Under the pieces are notes generated by a model. That model made no database searches, had not been told where the DNA came from, and saw only the letters and a list, made by a program, of their open reading frames with translations. From Geosiphon pyriformis (taxonomy: Eukaryota; Glomeromycota; Glomeromycetes; Archaeosporales; Geosiphonaceae), in NCBI GenBank assembly GCA_016748015.1, contig JAAOMT010000294.1, positions 281,175 to 345,174 on the forward strand: a stretch of DNA of 64,000 bases, in the 5' to 3' direction. Shown here piece after piece: positions 47,680 to 57,540 of this stretch (position 1 is its first letter; each line of letters begins with the position of its first letter). The position numbers were made by a program, and so were the translations under genes.

Positions 47680-48190
47680 AACAGTCAAAGCTTGTATGCG
47701 TTGATTGCGGCAAGAAACTGTCATCAATGGGCACATGCTGTGGTGATGATGAGGAATACCATACCACAACAAAGTTCTACTGTCATCCATGCTTATTCGA
47801 ATGCTTTGGATGACCAAAGAGGCAAGAAAAATGGGATAACCAACCTTGTCTTACTTGTGGGGAGATCCTGCTAGATGAAGAGATATGGAACAACATCCCA
47901 GGATGTGGAGGAACATGTGACATGTCATGTCAATACACAATTCTAATAAGCAACTGGGTAAAGAAAGGAACACCAATAGAAGCAGCTTAGAGAAGAGCCA
48001 TGTAGCAACTGGACAGTTGTTCACATGATGATGATAAAATTTGGAGAATGACAATCAGCAAAATAGAAAGAGCAACACCCGAAAAGATCAGAGAAATCAA
48101 AAACAACTCACCAAAACCCATTGAGCTTAACTGAAACACAGAGCCAGTCATAAATTTTCTAAAACCAGAAGAGTTCCATAAACACTACCA
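47680..48190 (+). pseudogene. Element B cysteine-rich module 1
   Basis: VCVDCGKKLSSMGTCCGDDE, YCHPCLFECFG, a stop (Trp position in A), KWDNQPCLTCGEILLDEE, GCGGTCDMSCQYTILI, KKGTPIEAA, then RMTISKIERATPEKIREIK. It can be aligned residue by residue with A and C. Probably zinc-binding. Confidence 0.7.
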
Positions 48191-48194
48191 AAAC

Positions 48195-49532
48195 TTGGCA
48201 CCCACTAGAGAAGAGCAAGAACAATGGCTAGCACAGTTAAATACAAGACTGTGTTGCCATTGTTTAATTCCCAGTAACTTTGAATATTGTGATGATTGTA
48301 ACTTCATTTACAATCCACCACCACGCATAATCTACATGATCCCCAAAGAAGAAGAACCAATTAGCAGCTGCACATTAGAGTCGGAATTGCCACTCGATCC
48401 CAATTCAAACCCCAACAATGATGACAACGAGAATAATGGTTCCAGCTCCATTCAAAATGGCAATGACAATGACAACAATATCAACTCAAATTCAAACTCT
48501 GACTCAAACTATGAACAATATATCATGCTTCCTGACCTCACCAAGGAACAAGAACTGAAATGGTTCAGCAATAATAATGAAGATATTATGCCAGAACGCG
48601 TGCATGATACTGATGCAGAATTTGATCTGAGATATCTGGGAACAGAAGCCATCAAATTGGAACCACATACATGCACCTACATTGATTTGAAAATAGCACT
48701 AGAAATTCCAGCAACAACAATGGTTCAATTAGCATCTAGGAGTAGTTTAGCAAAAAGAGGAATTAATATAAGAGAAAAAATAATTGACACAGAATATGTA
48801 GAAAATATTATCGCTATGCTACAAAATGACTCAAACAAGGCCTATATAATAGAGCCAAATGAAAAGATAGCACAGGCAATATTCTTACCTTTGGTTAAAA
48901 TAGCTCAATTAGTACCAGTAGGAAACAGGAAAGAGTTAGGAATAACAGTAAGAGAAATACAAGAATTTGGGTCAATGGGTAGAATAGATGTACCAGTTAA
49001 TATGGCAGAAGAAGAAATTGTTGGCCAAAAAAAAATTATTTCAACTGGTCAAGCTATTTCCATTCCACCATATAGCCAGTACATGTTAGCAATAGAAAGG
49101 AAAAAAAAGGAGCAAGAACAGATTTTTGAAGCTGAAGCAAGCTGTTGTAAATCAGAAGAAATTGAATTGATCAATCTCTACATACTAGCCAAAAGCTATA
49201 GCCGCATAAAAATTCCCATCTACAACAACACTGGCAATGTCATCAACATATCAAAAGGAACCACCATCAGATATTTAATCACAGAAATAGAAAACCAACT
49301 ACCAAACCCCATTCCAGACTTTTCACAACTTTGTGGATATGTTGACATCACATCACAAACAATCTATAGACAAGACAAATGTTATTTACTCCAACCAGAA
49401 CAATTGGAACAAATGAACATGAGAAACTTAGATCTACTCCAATGTATGCAGCTCAAAATGTTGCTCAACAATTTCAAGGACATTTTTGTCAGTGAAAATG
49501 AGTTTGGCCGAACTGACATCATTCAGCATTAG
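48195..49532 (+). pseudogene. Element B Cys module 2, dUTPase and linker (445-codon open stretch)
   Basis: The longest open stretch in the window. Module 2 is LCCHCLIPSNFEYCDDCNFI, then an acidic Asn/Asp/Ser spacer. dUTPase: motif 1 DAEFDLRYLG, motif 2 ASRSSLAKRGI, motif 3 EKIIDTEYVENI (Gly residues lost, Asp kept), motif 4 EKIAQAIFLPL, motif 5 IQEFGSMGRIDVPVN (Gly to Glu, Thr to Met). The beta-rich linker FEAEASCCKSEEIELINLYI, IPIYNNTGNVINISKGTTIR, and the pre-RT helix with LEQMNMRNLDLL follow. The first residue is not ATG; it is part of a longer polyprotein frame. The motif 3 and 5 changes predict poor or no activity. Confidence 0.85.
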
Positions 49533-50350
49533 ATCAAGACGGGAGATGCAATGCCAATTAAACAAAGAGCATACAGAGTGCTGCCAACCAGCCACGAAAT
49601 CATTTGTCAAGAGATAAACCAAATGCTTGACAATGGGCTAATTCAACCATCAATGAGCCCATAGTTGTCACCAGTAGTACTTATTCATAAAAAAAATGGG
49701 AAAATCCAATTTTGTGTGGACTACAGGAAACTCAACAGTATAACTTGTGGAGATAGTTATCCAACTCCACAAATACAGGAATTATTCGATGCTTTCAGTG
49801 GGAACAAATGGTTCTCAACATTAGACTTGGACAGTGGTTATTGACAAGTAGCCATGAATTCAGCTGACAAAAAGAAAACAGCATTCACCACTAAAAAAAA
49901 GAATTTCGAATTTGAAGTGATGCCATTTGGCTTAACCAATGCCCTAGCCACTTTCCAATGGCTAATGGAAATTGTTTATACTGGCTTATTGTGGAAATCA
50001 GTAGTTGTATATTTGAATAACACCAATGTATTTTCAAAAACATTTGATGATCACCTTCATCATCTTCAACAAGTGTTTGAAAGGTTAAGAAAAGCAGGAC
50101 TAAAGTTAAATACAACAAAGTGCTTCTTTGGCAAAACAGAACTAAAATTCTTGGAACATATAGTCAGTAAAGATGGCATCAAAACGGATCCAGAGAAAAT
50201 AGAGATAGTAAAAAACTTTCTAGTACCAACCAATGTGACTGAACTGAAATCATTCTTGGGATTTGCGAGCTATTATCAATGCTTTATAAAGAACATTTCA
50301 AGGATAACTCAACTGCTTAATAATCTGCAAACCAAAAATACCAAATATGA
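49533..50350 (+). pseudogene. Element B reverse transcriptase
   Basis: Motifs: LSPVVLIHKKNGKIQFCVDY, FSTLDLDSGY then a stop at the Trp position, VMPFGLTNALATFQWLMEIV, YLNNTNVF (catalytic YLDD with both Asp changed to Asn), FLEHIVSKDGIKTDPEK. Stops at HQ..H-stop-IKTG and SP-stop-LSP are at Gln and Trp positions of the A copy. The frame is continuous with dUTPase. Confidence 0.85.
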
Positions 50351-50800
50351 ATGAACAGAAAGTCAACAAGAAGCTTTTGATATTTTGAAAAAAAAGCTCA
50401 TTCAAGCTTTAGTACTGATCTACTCAGATCACAACAAACCATTTATCATTACTACTGATGCATCAGGCCAAGTATTGGGAGCAGTACTATCTCAAAAGGG
50501 ACCAAACGGCAGAGAACATCTAGTAGCATATGCCAGCCGAGGTCTAACACCAGCCGAAAAGAACTATGGAACACCAGAACTAGAACATTTAGCAATCTAT
50601 TGGGCAGTCATAAAGTGGAACAAATACTTGAGCCAAAAGTTTGATATATACACAGATCATAAAAGGTTAACATCACTTCAAAAACAAGAATTTGATGACA
50701 ACTACCAATCCAGATGGAAAATGGCACTATCACAATATACTTATACTATACACTATAAGAAAGAAAAAAACAACAGAAATGCTGACAGTTTGTCATGAAT
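50351..50800 (+). pseudogene. Element B RNase H
   Basis: FIITTDASGQVLGAVLSQKG, HLVAYASRGLTPAEKNYGTP, LEHLAIYWAVIKWNKYL, DIYTDHKRLTSL, NNRNADSLS. The Asp/Glu/Asp set of Ty3-type RNase H is present. One stop at 50354 precedes it (Trp position: KYEW). Confidence 0.82.
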
Positions 50801-52250
50801 AAGACAAATCTAAGAACATTTCAACCCAAAAATATAACAAAACCAGAACAATACCAACGAAAAATAACAAAAGATGAACATACAAAAATATCAACAACTC
50901 CATATAAACACTCAACAGTTCAAGGAGAATTTATCTCAAATGAAATGAAAGAGGATCAAACAACAATCAAAATATTTTATTACTTACCAAAATATACTTT
51001 ATTAGAAAAATAGAAGGGATCCAGATCAGCCAACTAAAGTAATTACAGAGCCAGAAAAAGAAACAATATTATTTAACATGCACTCAAATCCAACAGCCAG
51101 ACACTTTCACAAAGAAGCAACCATGAAAAAAACCAGAAAAAGATACTATTGGCCATCAATATATCCAGATATCATCCAATATGTTCAAAATTGTGATGCT
51201 TGTCAGCGAAGAGGAGGAACAAAACCCAGTGAACCATTAAGACCAATCAAAGTGAGACAACCATTTGACTGGATTGGAATTGATTTAGTCAGACCATTAA
51301 CAATCACCAGCAGAGAAAACAGATATATAGCAGTAGCCATAGACTATCTCACTAAATGGCCAGAGGCAAAAACAATTCAAAGAGCAGATGCAGAATCCAT
51401 TGCCGAATTTGTTTATCAAGATTTAATTTGTTGACACAGATGTCCAAAGAAATTATTATCAGACCAAAGAACTTATTTTGTGAACAGAACATTAACAGAA
51501 TTGAGCCAAAGATTTGGAATTAAGAGACCATTATCATCACCATACCATTCACAAACCAATGGATTAGTCAAAAGATTCAACAGAACATTGTGTGAAGCAA
51601 TTGCCAAACTCAGCCAAAAAAACCAGAACAAATGGGATTTGTTCATACCATCAGTATTATTTGCTTATTGGACAATGAAGCAAGATACTACACAAACAAC
51701 ACTATTTGAATTAGTATATGATAGAACAGCAACATTATCAGTAGAGAGAGAAATTAATATATATCCAGCTGAACCAATAACAGAAGAGAATTTTCAAGAA
51801 ACATTGCTAAGAAGAACATATGACTTAATGGAAACATTGGAAAACAAACAAAGAAGAGCAGCTGATAATATTCAAAAGTTACAAAAGAAACAGAAAGAAA
51901 GACACAATAATCAACTACTAGACAAACCAGTTGAATTCAAGATTAGAAACAAAGTACTCTTACATCATACCAAAACAGAAAAACAATGGAGTAGAAAATT
52001 TGACACCAAATGGGATGGACCATTTCACATAGAAGAAATTCTAGGAAATAAAGCTTACAAATTAAGACTGGATAACAAAATTTTAACCAAAGCAGCACAT
52101 GGAGATCGACTGAAACCATACCACAACATCACATTACCATCTACCAGTAATATTTCACAATTAGGAGTACAAAGAATACTAGTCCAACCAAATGAAATTC
52201 TACGAGATCTGGAACCAATTATTATTATAAACAACAACACGTTAAATTGA
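50801..52250 (+). pseudogene. Element B integrase
   Basis: A degenerate spacer (50801-51060) is followed by the zinc-binding start HSNPTARHF and NCDACQRRG. Core: WIGIDLVRPL and LLSDQRTYF, with the third residue Lys (GLVKRFNRTL). The C-terminal module is KVLLHHTKTEKQWSRKFDTK, ending LEPIIIINNNTLN then TGA, the natural stop shared in place with A. A stop at DLIC-stop-HRC lies inside the core. Confidence 0.85.
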
Positions 52251-52274
52251 TTCAGCAAAAAAATATATAAAGAC

Positions 52275-52877
52275 ATGGTAGATGTGACAGAAAATATCAG
52301 AAAAATGGAAATTACAGACAACATTCACTCACTAGCACAACAACTCTTTCAATTGATCTAACATCAGGAAATAAAGATTACAATCAATCAACAAACCATT
52401 CAATATCAAGATATTAAAAAGACATTGTGACCCAAAACACAAAAGAAAACTGAAAATATGGTGGACAAAATCATTGTGAAAGTAAAATTAGCAATAAAAG
52501 AGTCAACAAAAGAGGCACTATATTAAGAATTGACTAAAGAAACTTGGAATTAGTGGATACAACAATTTCCAAGAAACTATTGTTATTTTTACTTGGGACA
52601 ACACCTAAATATTCAGAATTTATATATGGATAAAACAAAGCAATTATTCGACAAAAGAATACTACAACAATTAGAATATTTTGTGGGAAAGAACAACTTA
52701 TCCACACAGGCCCAAGCCATATATCAAATACACACAGCATTTCAGGATAGACCAGAAATATTACTCAACAAAGCAATGGATATGGTTACCAGTAATCAAT
52801 TGGGAAAAATCACCAATGCTCAATTTGAAAAATTACAGACCCAAATAACACAAATAATTCTCGAAAACAAAATCTAG
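52275..52877 (+). pseudogene. Element B extra ORF between integrase and 3' LTR
   Basis: It opens with an ATG 23 bp after the integrase stop and in the same frame: MVDVTENIRKMEITDNIHSL. Later blocks are WIQQFPRNYCYFYLGQHLNI, QLFDKRILQQLEYFVGKNNL and LGKITNAQFEKLQTQITQII. About 200 codons, stops at four places, mostly Gln/Trp positions. A carries the same ORF with the ATG at the same place. Predicted soluble and helical; no known domain recognised. The position recalls env or accessory genes, but nothing supports an envelope. Confidence 0.65.
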
Positions 52878-52930
52878 GAAATACTTCAAAAGGGGGAATT
52901 AAATGAGTTGGATTTTGATGGAGCTCAATA

Positions 52931-52947
52931 TTAAAAGGAGGAAATAA
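52931..52947 (+). promoter_or_regulatory. Polypurine tract of element B
   Basis: TTAAAAGGAGGAAATAA directly precedes the TGTTAC of the 3' LTR. Confidence 0.75.
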
Positions 52948-53819
52948 TGTTACTTATAAAAATATAAGAAATAAATTAGCATAATTAGTAGCCAATTAGA
53001 AGTAGACGTAGTAAATGTGGAATTCCAGGATTTTTTTCAGGAATTGCAGGATTCCAGGAATTTCAGAATTCCCCGATGAAGAATTGCAGGATTCCAGAAT
53101 TCCAGAATTCCTCTTAAAGGAATTGCAGAATTCCAGGAATTCCAGGATTCCTGTCATGAAGAATCGAGGAATTGAGGAATCTCAATTATGTATATATAGC
53201 AGCAGAAATAGAAGCTGAAAAGACAGACCTCTTAGTTTAGATTTAATCTAAGCAACCTTCCAAATTTCCAATTATCAAATAAATAATTATTTTATATCTC
53301 AATCTACTTTTCACTATCAACACTTCATGTTGATAGTAATTGATACTTAACCACGCTGGAACAATAGCTCTTGATCATGGCTATTGATGAGATACTAACT
53401 TACCAAATTGCCTTGGCTTATCTTTATCATCGTTATTTTTTTTATTTTATTTATTTATTTCTTTGATTCTGTTGTGCCTACTAATTAATTGAGGATTAAA
53501 AGCACTGAGTTATTAATGTCACAGATAGCCTGGTAAAAGACCCAGAAATAAGGGTAGATTTATATATATTATTAGTTAGCTTATCAGAAAGGCACGACTG
53601 CCAGAATAAATCTGGCCACCAAGCTAAGAAAAAAATTGGGAAACAATTGACAACAAACAATGAATTGCTGTACTATTAAATCTCTGTCCATTATACAAAG
53701 AACTCCATTAAAACCTTCAGATACAACACATTCAGAATATTATTGACGGAAATAGCTTTTAAGCATCAAGTTATGGGTTTGTTATTTGACTTGAAACTCC
53801 AAATAATTCAACTGTAACA
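52948..53819 (+). repeat. 3' LTR of element B (872 bp)
   Basis: TGTTACTTATAAAAATATAA...AACTGTAACA, the same length as the 5' LTR. GGAATTCC tract at 53018-53170, TATATATA at 53191-53198, inverted repeat at 53313-53337. Followed by the duplicated ACGA. Confidence 0.88.
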
Positions 53820-53823
53820 ACGA

Positions 53824-54550
53824 CCTAATTGGTTGCCTGTTATGGTAATACTGACTCAAATAATCAACAAAAATCAAGTATAAATAAATGCACTATTCCC
53901 AAAACAGAGGTATTTTCAATCGACATAAACAATTATTTTTTGGATTAAAACATTCAAAACGTCTTCTATACTCTTCATAAGTATTGGATTAAAAACTATC
54001 CAAATGCTACTCTGACTATTGGAAAACAAATCATCATAACTGATAACAGTATAACACATACTGTTATTAGACCAAAAAAAACTACTACCAAAAGAGAAAG
54101 AATTGGTAATAAAATAGATAAATATTTGTTGGAAAGTATAACAATAGACATACTCTCACCTTCCAGCACAATTAAAAAAACACTCCAAGAAATCTTACCC
54201 ATAAACAAAAACTTGTCATATAGAAAGCAATTAGAACTATATGGTTGTCTTGGTGAAATCATAGAGGATATGAAACTCATGAAGAAAACAACTTCAGAAA
54301 TACAGGCAGAAATTTTGGGCATTATATGGTTAAATGTCCCAAGAGTTTTAACTATTGCTAAAAGAACCAAAACTCTAATACAAAGATTTGGTCTCTTGGA
54401 TACAAAACTTATTTCACCTCAAGTATTATATATCCTATTCACAAAAAACTTCAACAAACTAGTTAGCTTTAAGTTAAATAAAACTTTTCAAACAGATTAC
54501 ACTATAAATAGCTTGATTTCACTAGAGCTCAATCTCTTTGAAGAGGATGA
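53824..54550 (+). pseudogene. Element D extra ORF between integrase and 3' LTR
   Basis: Continuation of D after the B insertion. Frame 54000-54581 reads PNATLTIGKQIIITDNSITH, IRPKKTTTKRERIGNKID, KYLLESITIDILSPSS, NKNLSYRKQLELYG, then VPRVLTIAKRTKTLIQRFG and a tail ELNLFEEDDI that overlaps the PPT/LTR start. Element E has the same ORF. It is different from the A/B/C ORF. It is Lys/Thr-rich and basic near the start; no known domain recognised. Confidence 0.6.
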
Positions 54551-55299
54551 TATTATGGTTGAAACTTATATTTTTTATTAATTATCACATGTATTAATCA
54601 CTAATATCATATAAATTAGCCACTCTATTTTTAGAAAATAATTATTAACCTGATTAATAACCTGACCATTGATCTAATTATTGACCTGATCATTAACTTA
54701 ATCAATGACCTAATCATTGACTTGATCATTGACCTGATTATTGACTTAGTCATTGACCTGATTATTGACCACTTTTGATAGCTATATAAGCAATAAATCT
54801 CTTAGCTATAGAAAAGCATGTAAAAATCAAAGAAAGAAAATAAATAAAATAACAACTTTATCTTAATCATTCTCTTATTACTAATTTTTCTTTCCTTACT
54901 TTCAAGTATCTGAACATCTTGGGATAAAAGATTACTTGTTGGTTATTTCTTACCCTTTTTCTGAAATGTGTAATTGCAACATTTGAAAATTATTGAATAA
55001 AACGTGACTGAAGAGTACATCTAATACTTGATATTGAATTTTAAGAATACCAACATAAGGCATAGAATTATATTAGGTGTGATCATTTGTTGATAGTACA
55101 GACTATCCTTCTATTTTTAAATTCTCTGGTTATCTTTGAAAAGTATAACAACTGAGATATTTTATAAAACTGATCTCGCACATTGAATCCATACTTATTC
55201 AATTCATTTTTTGAAGTTAAATTCCCTTTGATTATTTCTATTACCCTACAATTCTGTTTTTCCTTGCTATCTGTTAGCTTGTTACTTTAATTTGTAATA
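54551..55299 (+). repeat. 3' LTR of element D (749 bp)
   Basis: Starts TATTATGGTTGAAAC (TGTTAT with G to A) and ends TTGTAATA. The boundaries are set by where similarity to the E LTR begins and ends. It includes a 12-bp tandem array. The 5' LTR of D is not in the window. Confidence 0.7.
54642..54770. repeat. 12-bp tandem repeat in D LTR (about 11 units)
   Basis: Imperfect units TTATTGACCTGA / TCATTGACCTGA / TCATTGACTTGA lie head to tail over 129 bp. The E LTR has only about four. Confidence 0.88.
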
Positions 55300-57540
55300 A
55301 TATATTAATTAATAAATTGTATTCAATAAAAAATTGAACCAAATATTAATATAGTTTTTAATAATATAATTAAAAATATAAACTGACACTATATTTCTAT
55401 AATTTAATATCTAAACTTTTAGATAAAATTAAATTTTATTAACAGATTTATAATTAGTTTATTTATATATTTAATAAAATCTGTTTATAGATAATTTTTT
55501 ATTATTATTTAGAAATATTTATATAATAAATAATATTTTAATATTTTTGTCTTTATTATAAGAATATTGAGTTTTTAAATTAATTGTTAATAATTTTCTA
55601 AAAAAATAAAAATTGATTTTAATATTTTGATTATTATTATAAATAAATATCTAATTTAATAATTTATAAGTTTATATTGTAAATTGGTAATTTAATTTAA
55701 AAATTTTGGTAAATTTAAAGATTTATAATTGAGTTTTTTATAAAAAACAAAAATTTAATTAGTAATTTAATTTATTCTTTCTCTCTTTTTTTCTTCTTTG
55801 GCTTTCTCTAATCTTTTTAACATTTTATGATCTTCTTGCTACTGGCTCTAAATAAGCATAATCTAATAATATTTTACCTCCATAAGGATCTTCTTTTTGT
55901 AAATGAATTGATAATACTTAATGTTTTATTTTTTTACCATAATAATTAGTTTATTCTAATATTTTTTATTTTTTTAATAAGTTATATTTATTTTTATTTT
56001 TGTATTTTTTATTAAATAATTTATAATATTATAATCTTAAAATTTATTTATTTTAATTAATATAATAACATAAATAATAAATAAAACAAAAAAACAAAAA
56101 ACAAAAATAAAATAAAAGTTAATATTTATCAATAGTTATAATCAAAAACTATTGTTTTAAAGTATTAAATTCTGTAAATATATGTTTTGAAAATCTGTTG
56201 TTTTAATAAGTAAAACATTTTTAAAAGTAAATAATTTTAATAAAATAAATAATAAATTATAGAATTAATAATTTTAATAAATAAGTTTTTATTGCAGATA
56301 AGAGATAGTTTTATTAAATATTTAACTAAAATAAAATACTTTTTTTTCTAATATTATCATTATATATATATAATTTTTATAATATAAAATAATTTAATAT
56401 TTCTAATTATTTCTTCACTTTTTCTGTTATTTTTAATGTTTTTAATATTCTTAAATTTCTAAAAAAATTTCTAAAATTCTTGAAATCTTTTTGGTATTTT
56501 TGAAATTCTTAATATTGTGTTATTTAATAATTTTTAATATATAAATAACTAATTTAAACTATATATTAACTATTTAATTATTATTATTTGTTAATTTATA
56601 AGTAATATTATATTTTATCTATTATTATCTGTTATATTTACTACTTTGTTAAACTATTTTTGATGACTAATTTTGGTATTTTTTTATAAATTTCTGATTT
56701 CTTTGCAATATAAAAAATAACAATAATTTTTTTCGGTTTTTTTTTTAAAATAGATTTAAAAACATTGCTATAAAAAATTATTTTTGGTAATAATGAGTAT
56801 TATTTCTTTAATATCTTATAATCTATTGTTATTAAATTTTAATTTATAATATTAATATTAATAATTTTATTAATTTAAAAGTCTAAAGATAAGTTTTGTA
56901 AATTTTATTAATTTTTAGCCAAAGTAAAATAATTTTTTTTATAAGTAATATTAATTTATTATATGTGTTGTTTTTGTTAAAATTATTTTTAATAGCTTTT
57001 TACTAAGTTTGTTCAATAAAAAGATTTTTTAAAGTATTTCTATATTTTCAATTGTGTTTTTTTTGTGGCTTCTATGAATATTTTTTTAATATCATATTAA
57101 ATTTTTAAATATTTAAATAATTATCTTGTTTGTAATATAAGCAGTAAATTTTCTTAAAAAAAGAAAAAAAAACCAAAAAAAATCAATAATTTATAAATAA
57201 TTTTGATAAGAAATTATTCTTTCAGATTATTAAAAATCTTTTCAAATTTTATAATCAACTAGAATATTGGTTAAAAATAAGTAAGGTTTAATAATTAATC
57301 TGTAATTTTATTAATGATATTTGTTTTTGTAATTTAAATTTTAAAGTTAATTGTTTTATTGAAATTTCAAACAAATTTTTTTTTTTTAAAAAAAACAGTT
57401 TTTAATTGTTTAATTTTTTATTATTTGATAGATAAATAAGTAAATAAATAATTAGATACTTTTTTTACAAGTTAGAACTATTGTATATATACAAATTTTT
57501 GATTATATAGAAGTAGACCAATTTTTAATTGAATTGTGAG
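55300..57540. other. AT-rich region after element D, with one relic LTR
   Basis: Apart from the relic at 56060-56608 I see no gene. A short minus-strand block at about 55930-55790 reads HLQKEDPYGGKILLDYAYLE with stops around it. It looks like an old coding relic, but I cannot assign it. Confidence 0.5.
56060..56608 (-). repeat. Relic A/B-type LTR
   Basis: Blocks in the same order as the A LTR: AAAACAAAAATAAAATAAAAG; TATCAATAGTTATAATCAAA then AACTATTGTTTTAAAGTA (A: CATCAATAGCTGTGATCAAG, AGCTATTGTTCCAGTATG); TATATATATA; a GAAATTC-rich tract (56460-56515); and an end at TTATAAGTAATA (A: CTATAAGTAACA). Nearly all C and G of the A sequence are replaced by T and A. Confidence 0.45.

Larger units (their letters stand above)
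35559..53819 (+). mobile_element. Ty3-like LTR retrotransposon B with dUTPase, carrying element C
   Basis: LTRs of equal length (872 bp) at 35559-36430 and 52948-53819. A perfect 4-bp duplication ACGA lies at 35555-35558 and 53820-53823, within element D. The internal part is interrupted at 37505/46798 by element C, with loss of B gag sequence. From 46800 to 52877 protease, Cys modules, dUTPase, RT, RNase H, integrase and the extra ORF all lie in one frame; the damage is stop codons rather than frame changes. It is the same subfamily as A, with LTR and protein wording closely alike. Confidence 0.9.

Noticed and set aside
22374-52877. Extra ORF as a viral envelope gene
   Set aside because: No signal peptide, furin-type site or membrane segment is visible in any of the three copies.
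53015-53218. 67-codon plus-strand ORF rich in Arg/Asn/Ser/Glu repeats
   Set aside because: It is a by-product of the GGAATTCC-type tract in the B LTR, not a gene.
54642-54770. CRISPR-like array
   Set aside because: Units are contiguous 12-mers without unique spacers, inside an LTR; this is a minisatellite in a eukaryotic genome.
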